A DNA stretch of 38,387 nucleotides from Fimenecus sp045602655 (lineage in GTDB: Bacteria; Bacillota; Clostridia; Oscillospirales; Acutalibacteraceae): positions 1 through 38,387 of the forward strand of contig JAZSBY010000089.1 of the NCBI GenBank assembly GCA_045602655.1, read 5' to 3'. Made by a program: the position numbers and the translations under genes. The notes under the pieces are model-generated. The model was not told where the DNA came from. It ran no database searches and saw nothing but the letters and a program-made list of their open reading frames with translations. The stretch's first letter is position 1. Each line of letters opens with the position of its first letter. This document shows, in pieces, positions 8,832-16,273 of this stretch.

Positions 8832-8923
8832 TTGCAAGGCAGAAAATCTCCAATTTAGCGGTAAATAGAGTCCTCAAGAAATTGAAGATTGTATTTATTG
8901 CTAAACAGATTTATGCCTTGTGA
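8832..8923 (+). promoter_or_regulatory. Long imperfect hairpin in the pnp 5' leader
   Basis: Nearly the whole segment folds back on itself. 8832-8841 pairs with 8914-8923, 8844-8849 with 8907-8912, and 8854-8867 with 8892-8905 (14 continuous pairs). Then 8869-8872 pairs with 8887-8890 and 8874-8877 with 8882-8885, capped by a GAAA loop at 8878-8881. About 38 pairs form with small internal loops only. In E. coli a long leader stem of pnp is cut by RNase III and mediates PNPase autoregulation. A similar role here is inferred from position and shape only. Confidence 0.7.
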
Positions 8924-8950
8924 AATATAAAACAAGGAAGGTAAAAAATT

Positions 8951-11146
8951 ATGTTTTTCAAGAATTTTAAAGTATGGGAAACTGAACTCGCAGGCAGAAA
9001 ATTGACTCTTGAAACAGGTAAAATGGCAGGTCTTGCTAATGCTGCTATTCTTGCTCGTTACGGTGAAACAGAAGTTCTTTGTACAGTAACTGCTTCTGCA
9101 AAACCAAGAGAAGGTGTTGATTTCTTCCCTCTTTCAGTTGACTATGAAGAAAAAATGTACTCAGTAGGTCGCATCCCCGGTTCATTCCAGAGAAGGGAAG
9201 GCAGAGCAAGTGAAAAAGCTATCCTTACATCACGCTGCATTGACAGACCTATTCGCCCACTTTTCCCGAAAGACCTCAGAAACGACTGTTCAGTTGTTGC
9301 AACTGTAATGTCAGTTGACCCTGATTGCTCACCTGAAATCACAGCTATGATTGGTGTTTCAGCAGCAATCGCCATTTCAGATATTCCTTGGGACGGTCCT
9401 GTTTCAGGTGTTAATGTTGGTCTTGTTGAGGGCAAAATCGTTATCAACCCAAATCTCGAGGAAAGAGCAAAGTCAGACCTTGTTTTGACAGTTGCTTCTA
9501 CTGCTGACCTTGTTGCTATGATTGAAGCAGGTGCAAACGAAATCGACGACGACACAATGTTTGATGCTATTATGGCAGGTCACGCTGAAAACCAGAAAAT
9601 CGTTAAATTCATTCAGGGTATTGTTGATGAAATTGGCAAACCAAAGTTCAGTTATGAATCATCTGACCCGGACCCGGAAATTATGGCAGAAATCGAAGAA
9701 TTCTGCATTGAAGATGTTAAAAAGGCTCTTGATACAGACGACAAGCTTGTTCGTGACGAAGCTCTTCTTCCAATTTACGAAGCAGTTCACGCAAAGTTTG
9801 ACGAAAGATTTGAAGGCAACGAAGCAAAACTTGACGAGATTATGTATCTTGTTCAGAAACATGTTGTTCGTGCTTGGCTTAAAGACGAGCACAAGCGTGT
9901 AGACGGTCGAGGAATCGATGAAATCCGTCCTCTTAATGCAGAAATTGACCTTATCACTCGTGCTCACGGTTCAGGTATGTTTACTCGTGGTCAGACTCAG
10001 GTTCTCTCAATCGCAACACTCGGACCTATGGGTGACGCACAGCTTCTTGATGGTCTTGATGAACAGACAGAAAAGAGATATATCCACCATTACAATTTCC
10101 CATCATACTCAGTTGGTGAAACAAAGCCATCTCGTGGACCCGGCAGAAGAGAAATCGGTCACGGTGCTCTTGCAGAAAAGGCTCTTGTTCCGGTTATTCC
10201 ATCAGTTGATGAATTCCCATATGCTATTCGTGTTGTATCAGAAGTTCTTTCTTCAAACGGTTCAACCTCACAGGGCTCAATCTGTGGTTCAACTCTTGCT
10301 CTTATGGCAGCAGGTGTACCAATCAAGGCTCCTGTTGCAGGTATCTCTTGTGGTCTTATCACAGGTGACGAAGGTGTTTACGGCGACTTCATGACAATGG
10401 TTGATATTCAGGGTCTTGAAGACTTCTATGGGGATATGGACTTTAAAGTTGCAGGTACAAAGAAAGGTATCACAGCAATTCAGATGGACCTTAAAGTTCA
10501 CGGTCTTACACCTGAAATCATTAAAGAAGCATTTGCAAAGACACACAAAGCAAGAGAATATATCCTTGACGAGATTATGCTTCCTTGCATTAGTGAGCCA
10601 AGAGCAGAGCTTTCAAAATATGCTCCAAAGATGCTTTCAACAAAGATTGACCCTGAAAAAATCGGTGATGTTATCGGTAAGCAGGGCAAGGTTATCCAGA
10701 AGATTCAGGCTGACTGCGAAGTTAAGATTGATATTGAAGAAGACGGACGCGTATTCATTTCAGGTATTGATATTGATAACGCAAAACGTGCTCTTTCAAT
10801 TGTTGAGCTTATCGCAAAAGACCCTGAAATCGGTGCAATCTACAACGGTGTTGTAACTCGTCTTATGAGTTTTGGTGCATTCGTTGAAATCGCTCCAGGT
10901 AAAGAGGGACTTGTTCACATCAGTCGTCTTGATGTTAAACGCACAGAAAAGGTTGAAGATGTTGTTAATGTTGGTGATACAGTACTTGTAAAGGTACTTG
11001 AAATTGATGACCAAGGCAGACTTAATCTTTCTCGTCGAGATGCCCTTATCGAAGTTAAGGGACTTGTTCCTGAAAACGAAATCGATGAAGAGCCAAAGAA
11101 ACGCGACAACAACCGTCGTTTCCACAAGAGAAGAAATAATGACTAA
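8951..11146 (+). CDS. pnp: Polyribonucleotide nucleotidyltransferase (PNPase)
   Basis: PNPase is a trimeric 3'-to-5' phosphorolytic exoribonuclease that releases nucleoside diphosphates and takes part in mRNA decay. The 731 residues contain two RNase PH-like core domains (about 10-230 and 310-550), a KH domain (about 555-615, with IGDVIGKQGKVIQKI) and a C-terminal S1 domain (about 622-695, with GAFVEIAPGKEGLVHIS). The C-terminal tail is basic (KKRDNNRRFHKRRNND). Length is slightly above the usual 700. The start at 8951 is preceded by AAGGAAGGT. It follows rpsO and has an exceptionally structured leader, so post-transcriptional control is likely. Confidence 0.97.
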   Translation: MFFKNFKVWETELAGRKLTLETGKMAGLANAAILARYGETEVLCTVTASAKPREGVDFFPLSVDYEEKMYSVGRIPGSFQRREGRASEKAILTSRCIDRPIRPLFPKDLRNDCSVVATVMSVDPDCSPEITAMIGVSAAIAISDIPWDGPVSGVNVGLVEGKIVINPNLEERAKSDLVLTVASTADLVAMIEAGANEIDDDTMFDAIMAGHAENQKIVKFIQGIVDEIGKPKFSYESSDPDPEIMAEIEEFCIEDVKKALDTDDKLVRDEALLPIYEAVHAKFDERFEGNEAKLDEIMYLVQKHVVRAWLKDEHKRVDGRGIDEIRPLNAEIDLITRAHGSGMFTRGQTQVLSIATLGPMGDAQLLDGLDEQTEKRYIHHYNFPSYSVGETKPSRGPGRREIGHGALAEKALVPVIPSVDEFPYAIRVVSEVLSSNGSTSQGSICGSTLALMAAGVPIKAPVAGISCGLITGDEGVYGDFMTMVDIQGLEDFYGDMDFKVAGTKKGITAIQMDLKVHGLTPEIIKEAFAKTHKAREYILDEIMLPCISEPRAELSKYAPKMLSTKIDPEKIGDVIGKQGKVIQKIQADCEVKIDIEEDGRVFISGIDIDNAKRALSIVELIAKDPEIGAIYNGVVTRLMSFGAFVEIAPGKEGLVHISRLDVKRTEKVEDVVNVGDTVLVKVLEIDDQGRLNLSRRDALIEVKGLVPENEIDEEPKKRDNNRRFHKRRNND

Positions 11147-11163
11147 TTATTAAATAAAACTTT

Positions 11164-11191
11164 AAGGCTATCGCGATAGTGCGGTAGCCTT
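11164..11191 (+). terminator. Hairpin after pnp, weak terminator
   Basis: An 11-pair stem (AAGGCTATCGC at 11164-11174 with 11181-11191, one G-U) closes a GATAGT loop. The following sequence is TGATTTG, so the U tract is poor. Termination may be partial. Confidence 0.6.
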
Positions 11192-11239
11192 GATTTGTGT
11201 AAGTAGTTATTCTCACTTTCGGAGAAGATGTGGATTTTG

Positions 11240-11268
11240 TTGACATAGTTTCTGTAAAATGATATATT
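11240..11268 (+). promoter_or_regulatory. Promoter of the acyltransferase gene
   Basis: A consensus -35 box TTGACA at 11240-11245, a 17-base spacer and TATATT at 11263-11268. The start codon lies about 40 bases downstream. Confidence 0.75.
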
Positions 11269-11308
11269 TGAAGCATAAGAGTACTAAAATGTAAGGGGCT
11301 GAGAGAAT

Positions 11309-12364
11309 TTGTTAGGGAAAACAAAAGATGCAAGTAATACTTCTTTGCCTTTTTGGAGCAACAACTGCCTTAATACCATAAGAATGCTTTCGGCATTTTC
11401 GGTTATGTTCTTTCATATGACAACGCATTTGAAGGTGGATATTCCTTTTCTTGTGTCAGTAGTATTCCGACTTTTTCCGGGTGTTCCGATTTTCTTCTTT
11501 TTAAGTGGTTTTTTGGTTTGGAATTCCATAGGCAAAAGTAAGAATCTGATTGAATATGCAAAGAAAAGGTTTTGGCGAATTTTTCCTCAGCTCTGGGCTG
11601 TAAAACTTGTTGGTATAGTTGCAATTCTTTTGACTTATAAAGAATTGACAAGCTATAAAGAATTAGCTGTTTACGGCATAACATCAGGGGTGCTTTTGCT
11701 TCCCGGAAATCCGGACTTCTTAAATGGATTTGGATGTGGTGCGGTTAACGGGTCGTTATGGACGATTTACATAACTCTACAGTTTTATGTAGTAGCTTAT
11801 TTTATGTACAAGTTGCTTCATAACAAGCGTATGCGTGTGTGGGTGTCGGTGCTTGCGGTTTCATTGATAATAGGATTTGCCTCAAACGGAGTTCAGTATA
11901 TTGTACCGCCAATTTTGTCCAAACTCTATAATATGTTGCTGTTCAGATATTTCTGGTTATTTGCTCTCGGTGCTTTTATATCGGAAAAAAGGGATATAAT
12001 GATACCTGCATTGAAGAAATATTGGTTTATATTTACGACCCTTGGATTTTTCTTTTTAAGCTTTCCAAGAATTGATGTGCCATTTGGCAGTTATCCGGTT
12101 TTCTTCTGTACTTTTCAGTTGCTTGGCTTGACGGGATTTGCTTACAGTTATCCAAAGTTAAATGTAAAATTTGATTTTTCTTACGGACTCTATCTGTATC
12201 ATATGATTGTTGTAAATGTAATGATAGAGCTTGGCTTTACAGGAAAAATCAGGTATATGATAATTGCAATATTAGTATCGGTGATTGTTTCTGTTATTTC
12301 AGAAAAAACTATTGGTAAATTGCCGATTAAAAAAGATAATAGAAAAATTAAAACACCGGTTTAA
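11309..12364 (+). CDS. Acyltransferase family 3 membrane protein
   Basis: This is an integral membrane O-acyltransferase of the large acyltransferase-3 family, which acetylates or otherwise acylates surface sugars and other carbohydrates. It has 351 residues and about ten hydrophobic helices. The N-terminal signature is present: NCLNTIRMLSAFSVMFFHMT with the conserved Arg and His, then GVPIFFFLSGFLVWNS. The start is a TTG at 11309 (MLGKTKD), preceded by AAGGGGCTGAGAG. It is probably monocistronic, with its own promoter and a terminator overlapping the stop codon. The substrate is unknown; no polysaccharide cluster is adjacent. Confidence 0.85.
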   Translation: MLGKTKDASNTSLPFWSNNCLNTIRMLSAFSVMFFHMTTHLKVDIPFLVSVVFRLFPGVPIFFFLSGFLVWNSIGKSKNLIEYAKKRFWRIFPQLWAVKLVGIVAILLTYKELTSYKELAVYGITSGVLLLPGNPDFLNGFGCGAVNGSLWTIYITLQFYVVAYFMYKLLHNKRMRVWVSVLAVSLIIGFASNGVQYIVPPILSKLYNMLLFRYFWLFALGAFISEKRDIMIPALKKYWFIFTTLGFFFLSFPRIDVPFGSYPVFFCTFQLLGLTGFAYSYPKLNVKFDFSYGLYLYHMIVVNVMIELGFTGKIRYMIIAILVSVIVSVISEKTIGKLPIKKDNRKIKTPV

Positions 12365-12377
12365 TCCGGTGTTTTTT
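12351..12377. terminator. Bidirectional terminator between convergent genes
   Basis: AAACACCGG (12351-12359) pairs with CCGGTGTTT (12366-12374), followed by T on the plus side and preceded by an A-rich run that serves as the U tract on the minus side. It contains the acyltransferase stop codon and faces the cysteine-rich gene from the other side. Confidence 0.8.
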
Positions 12378-12431
12378 ATACTTGCCTTTTGATAGCGGTG
12401 TGCGGCTATGGAAACTTCTGCTAAATTGTAT

Positions 12432-13259
12432 TTAGTCACCACAAGCACAATTCGGTCGGTAGCTGTCTTTTAAGCAACCTTCTTTAGGTGGGAAGAACTC
12501 ATCAATCGGGAATTGAATTCTCCTGAAAGCGTCACAAGGATTCTCGTTATCGCAGGCACATTCTCTGCTTGGAATACAGAAATCGTATGCAGGAATGAGC
12601 ATTTGCACATCTCTTTCAAGTTGTACAATGGTGAAAATTCCAAGTGTAACAGTAACGGCTTTCTTGGGGTCATCGTCGTAACAGTCAAAATCTCCTTCAA
12701 AGCATCTGCAGACACAACGAGGAAGTCGTGAAGGTTGACAGCAGGAGTAACAAGAATGACACTCGTTAGCATTGCGAAGTTTTGCATCAAGGCAAATGGG
12801 GTCAACAGTCTGGACTTTTGCTTTTGGATTTGTGCTTACCATATCAAGTTGCTCGTCAATATCGTTGCATACAAATTCGGAGGAGAAGACCTTTACATTA
12901 CCCTCTGAGCCGTAAAGAATGCATTTCTTTGAGAAAGAAGCGAGGCCTTCTACCATACAAGGGGGATTAGTGTGTCCTGTGAAAACATCAAGACAGATTT
13001 TGAAATAATAAGTAACATCAACTGAATAATAACCTCTGTTAAAGGGCACTTTTTCAACTTCGATAAAGGCATTAAGTACTTCAGCACCTCGGCAACGGAC
13101 GTTTGTTGCACGGTCAATAATACATTGTGCAGAATTTGTGAAAAAGACTTTTAAGTCTTCAAGACAATCCTTGTCTGCACAGGAGTCATAAACTCTGTTG
13201 GTATCAATGCAGACGGCTTCTTTTATCTTTGTAGGTGTACAGTTTTTATTTTCTGACAT
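12432..13259 (-). CDS. Cysteine-rich protein of unknown function
   Basis: The 275-residue protein contains about 26 cysteines, close to one in ten residues, and no signal peptide or transmembrane helix. They are spread along the chain with denser clusters near residues 165-195 (CHSCYSCC, then CVCRC) and at the C terminus (REC, ACDNENPC, NCAC). The start is the second ATG (13259, MSENKNC), because GGGAGGAAA lies just before it; an in-frame ATG at 13274 overlaps that ribosome binding site. Similar cysteine-rich proteins occur in spore-forming Clostridia and the composition recalls spore-coat proteins, but I recognise no named domain. It has no operon partner and ends at a shared bidirectional terminator. 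A coat or metal-binding role is inference. Confidence 0.75.
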   Translation of the reverse strand: MSENKNCTPTKIKEAVCIDTNRVYDSCADKDCLEDLKVFFTNSAQCIIDRATNVRCRGAEVLNAFIEVEKVPFNRGYYSVDVTYYFKICLDVFTGHTNPPCMVEGLASFSKKCILYGSEGNVKVFSSEFVCNDIDEQLDMVSTNPKAKVQTVDPICLDAKLRNANECHSCYSCCQPSRLPRCVCRCFEGDFDCYDDDPKKAVTVTLGIFTIVQLERDVQMLIPAYDFCIPSRECACDNENPCDAFRRIQFPIDEFFPPKEGCLKDSYRPNCACGD

Positions 13260-13346
13260 AGCATTTCCTCCCATAAATTATCAACTGACAGTACCATATT
13301 ATGAAAAGAAATGATTATTGTTACACATATAAATATAATAAAACGG

Positions 13347-13375
13347 TTGTTAAAGCGAAAAATATATGTTAAAAT
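13347..13375 (+). promoter_or_regulatory. Promoter of proB-proA
   Basis: TTGTTA at 13347-13352, a 17-base spacer, and TAAAAT at 13370-13375. The proB start is about 30 bases downstream. Confidence 0.7.
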
Positions 13376-13406
13376 ATTATGATTATAGTTTTACGAGGGT
13401 AGGATT

Positions 13407-14192
13407 ATGGCAGTTTTAAAAAATGTAAAACGAATTGTTGTTAAGGTTGGCACATCAACTCTTACATACAACACAGGTAAAACAAACATAAGAAGAATGC
13501 ACAAACTGGTAAGCGTGCTTTCGGATATAGTTAATTCAGGTATTGAGGTTGCTCTTGTAACAAGTGGTGCAATCGGTGTCGGTGTCGGTAAATTAGGACT
13601 TAAAGAAAAACCTGCCGATACAGCGGGCAAACAGGCTGCAGCTACAATCGGACAATGCGAATTGATGTTTATGTATGATAAGCTTTTCGGTGAATATGGT
13701 CATACAGTAGGGCAGTTGCTTATTACAAAAAGTGACGTTGAAAATGGCGAGAGAAGACAAAATCTTGTTAACACATTTAATAAACTTTTTGATTTTGGTG
13801 CAATTCCCGTTATTAACGAAAACGATAGCGTTGCAGTTGAAGAAATTGTCTATGGCGACAACGACTCTCTTTCTGCAATTGTTGCAAAACTTATAAATGC
13901 AGATGCACTTATTATTCTCACGGATATTGACGGACTTTATGACTCAAACCCAAATGAAAATGAAGATGCAAAGTTAATTCCTCTTGTAACAGAAATTGAC
14001 GAGGATTTATATAAAATCGCAGGTGGCAGGGGCTCAACTCTCGGCACAGGCGGAATGGTTACAAAGCTTCATGCGGCAGAAATTACTATGGACGCAGGAA
14101 TTGACACCATAGTAATGAATGGCGAAAACCCAACAGATATATATAAAGCACTTGACGGAAAACAAGTAGGTACATTCTTTAAAGGTAAGTGA
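13407..14192 (+). CDS. proB: Glutamate 5-kinase, short form without PUA domain
   Basis: ProB phosphorylates L-glutamate to gamma-glutamyl phosphate, the first step of proline synthesis. The 261 residues cover the amino-acid kinase domain only: RIVVKVGTSTLT at the N terminus, VTSGAIGVGVGKL near 50, PVINENDSV near 135 and GTGGMVTKLHAA near 215. The RNA-binding-like PUA domain present in the 367-residue E. coli enzyme is absent. The stop is genuine and proA starts 4 bases later, so this is a natural short form rather than a truncation. The start at 13407 follows GAGGGTAGG. Confidence 0.95.
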   Translation: MAVLKNVKRIVVKVGTSTLTYNTGKTNIRRMHKLVSVLSDIVNSGIEVALVTSGAIGVGVGKLGLKEKPADTAGKQAAATIGQCELMFMYDKLFGEYGHTVGQLLITKSDVENGERRQNLVNTFNKLFDFGAIPVINENDSVAVEEIVYGDNDSLSAIVAKLINADALIILTDIDGLYDSNPNENEDAKLIPLVTEIDEDLYKIAGGRGSTLGTGGMVTKLHAAEITMDAGIDTIVMNGENPTDIYKALDGKQVGTFFKGK

Positions 14193-14196
14193 TTTT

Positions 14197-15435
14197 ATGC
14201 TCACAGAAATCGGTAAACGAGTAAAAAATGCGTCAGTTTCTTTAGCTGTTGCATCAACTGAAGATAAAAACAGAATACTTAAATCCATTGCTTCTGCTCT
14301 TCGTGAGAATTGTGACAGGATTTTAGAAGCAAATGCTCTTGACCTAAAAATCGGCAGAGAAAATGGAATGGCAGAATCCCTTTTGGACCGTCTTATGCTT
14401 AATACAGAGCGAGTTGAGGGTATGGCACAAGGTGTTGAAGATGTAATTGCACTTCCTGACCCCGTTGGCAGAGTCCTTTGGGAAACCGAAAGACCAAATG
14501 GTATGAAAATACAGAGAGTCAGCACCCCTTTAGGTGTAATCGGTATTATTTACGAGGCAAGACCTAATGTTACAAGTGATGCTGCTGCTTTGGCTATAAA
14601 ATCAGGTAACACAGCAATTCTCCGTGGTGGTAAAGAGGCATTTAACTCAAACTCTGCTATTATGGATGTTATGAGAGATGCTATCAGGAAAGAAGGCTTT
14701 AATCCTGATATTGTTGAGTTGGTAAGGGACACTTCAAGGGAAAGTGCAAATGCTCTTATGAAGATGAACGGATATGTTGATATTCTTATTCCTCGTGGTA
14801 GTGCAAACCTTATCAACGCTGTTGTGCAGAACTCGACGGTACCTGTAATTGAAACCGGAGCAGGTAACTGCCATGTTTATATTGATGAGTTTGCAGATAT
14901 CGATATGGCTGTGGAAATTGTCAACAATGCAAAAACAAGAAGAATTTCTGTTTGCAATACGGCAGAAAGCCTTATCATTCATAAAAATATTGCAGAACTT
15001 GCTTTGATTGCAATTAAATCAAAGCTTGATGAAAAAAATGTTATTCTCTATGGTGACGATATTGCAAGGGCTATCTGTCCTGACATAGAAAAAGCAACAG
15101 AAGAGGACTGGGCAACGGAATATCTTGATTACAAGATGTCTGTTAAGATTGTTTCTTCTATTGACGAGGCAATTGAGCACATAAGAAAATACTCCACTAA
15201 TCATAGTGAGAGTATTGTTACAGAGAATACAGAAAATGCGGAAAAATTTATGAATTCAGTTGATTCAGCGGCAGTTTATCACAATGTCAGCACCGCATTT
15301 ACTGATGGTGGTGAATTTGGCTTTGGTGCAGAAATCGGCATTTCAACTCAGAAGCTTCACGCAAGAGGTCCGTTGGGACTTCCTCAACTGAATACATTTA
15401 AATATAAGATTTTCGGAAATGGTCAGGTGAGATAA
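14197..15435 (+). CDS. proA: Glutamate-5-semialdehyde dehydrogenase (gamma-glutamyl phosphate reductase)
   Basis: ProA reduces gamma-glutamyl phosphate to glutamate-5-semialdehyde using NADPH, the second step of proline synthesis; the product cyclises spontaneously. The 412 residues match the family. Visible features are IGIIYEARPNVTSDAA near 110, the nearby SGNTAILRGGKEA, the RGSANLI segment, and the catalytic cysteine in RISVCNTAES (Cys253). It is translationally close to proB (4 bases) and directly abuts the next gene. ProC, the third enzyme, is not in the window. Confidence 0.96.
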   Translation: MLTEIGKRVKNASVSLAVASTEDKNRILKSIASALRENCDRILEANALDLKIGRENGMAESLLDRLMLNTERVEGMAQGVEDVIALPDPVGRVLWETERPNGMKIQRVSTPLGVIGIIYEARPNVTSDAAALAIKSGNTAILRGGKEAFNSNSAIMDVMRDAIRKEGFNPDIVELVRDTSRESANALMKMNGYVDILIPRGSANLINAVVQNSTVPVIETGAGNCHVYIDEFADIDMAVEIVNNAKTRRISVCNTAESLIIHKNIAELALIAIKSKLDEKNVILYGDDIARAICPDIEKATEEDWATEYLDYKMSVKIVSSIDEAIEHIRKYSTNHSESIVTENTENAEKFMNSVDSAAVYHNVSTAFTDGGEFGFGAEIGISTQKLHARGPLGLPQLNTFKYKIFGNGQVR

Positions 15436-16128
15436 ATGGCAGAAAAGGTTAGGAAAAAATCCGATATAAAGAAAAAACTTGCATTTCCGATTGGTCTTAT
15501 AGTGGTACTGTTAGCATTGACTGGGTTAGTTACAATTATTGTTGCGACAGTTAACCTTATTGATTCTGTGTCAGAAAAATCAAAACATTTTGAGGAGTAT
15601 GAGGCTTATCTTGTTCCCGTCATTCACATTGACCCTACAACCTTTGATGATGTTACAAAGGCAGATATGAATGAACTTATTGAAATTTCAATATGGTCAC
15701 TACTCAAAAATGAAAATTCACCGAATAGATTTGAATCAAATGAGAGTGGACTTGCCATTCCAAAATCAGAGGTTGAAAAAGAATTTGTTGAACTTTTTGG
15801 TAGCGAGGTAATTCCTACCCATGGAAATATTGAGGGTTATGGTATTGATTTCACATATGATAGTGTTACGGGTATTTATTCTGTTCCTCTTACAGGCGTT
15901 ACGCCTATTTACACTCCCGATGTGGTGGACGTTCAAACATCCACGGATACAGTTGTTGTAACTGTTGCGTGCCTTTCAGGAGATGCTTGGGAACAGGCAG
16001 AGAATGGCGAAATGGTTGCACCTTCACCCGATAAATATCTTAAAGTGACTTTAAGAGAATCAAACGACAATCTTTTTATTGCTGCAATTCAGAACACAAA
16101 TGCTCCTGAAACAGCAACAAAAAACTAA
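15436..16128 (+). CDS. Single-pass membrane protein of unknown function
   Basis: The 230-residue protein is not recognised. It has a basic N terminus (EKVRKKSDIKKKLAF), one transmembrane helix at about 17-38, and then an outer domain of about 190 residues without cysteine motifs. The outer part contains an acidic stretch and beta-rich repeats such as SVPLTGVTPIYTP. The ATG at 15436 begins on the base after the proA stop, with CAGGTGAG as ribosome binding site, so it is the third gene of the proBA operon. No proline-related role can be read from the sequence; it may simply share the promoter. Confidence 0.75.
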   Translation: MAEKVRKKSDIKKKLAFPIGLIVVLLALTGLVTIIVATVNLIDSVSEKSKHFEEYEAYLVPVIHIDPTTFDDVTKADMNELIEISIWSLLKNENSPNRFESNESGLAIPKSEVEKEFVELFGSEVIPTHGNIEGYGIDFTYDSVTGIYSVPLTGVTPIYTPDVVDVQTSTDTVVVTVACLSGDAWEQAENGEMVAPSPDKYLKVTLRESNDNLFIAAIQNTNAPETATKN

Positions 16129-16129
16129 A

Positions 16130-16228
16130 ATATATTAATCCGTTCAGAAATAGGGCAATTTAAAAGGCGAAAGCCACCCAATTTCTATACAAACGGTAAT
16201 CTTAATATATACTATGCCGTTTTTACGG
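16130..16228 (+). promoter_or_regulatory. Structured RNA candidate in the prfB leader
   Basis: Nested pairing is visible. 16130-16138 (ATATATTAA) pairs with 16202-16210, CCGTT at 16140-16144 with AACGG at 16192-16196, and AGAAAT at 16146-16151 with ATTTCT at 16181-16186. GGG at 16153-16155 pairs with CCC at 16177-16179, and GGC-GAAA-GCC at 16166-16175 caps the fold. A second CCGT (16217-16220) faces ACGG (16225-16228) and could instead pair with AACGG at 16192-16196, allowing two exclusive folds. I do not recognise a known riboswitch class. It could be a leader of prfB or a small RNA. Confidence 0.5.
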
Positions 16229-16273
16229 ACAAGTGACAAAAACTAATCAAAACACAGTAAGCGAGGATTATTT

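Noticed and set aside
16130..16228. Assignment to c-di-GMP, guanidine, glutamine, fluoride or PreQ1 riboswitches.
   Set aside because: Some short strings (AGGGCAA, GGCGAAAGCC) recall parts of known classes, but the conserved cores are not all present, so it is left unclassified.
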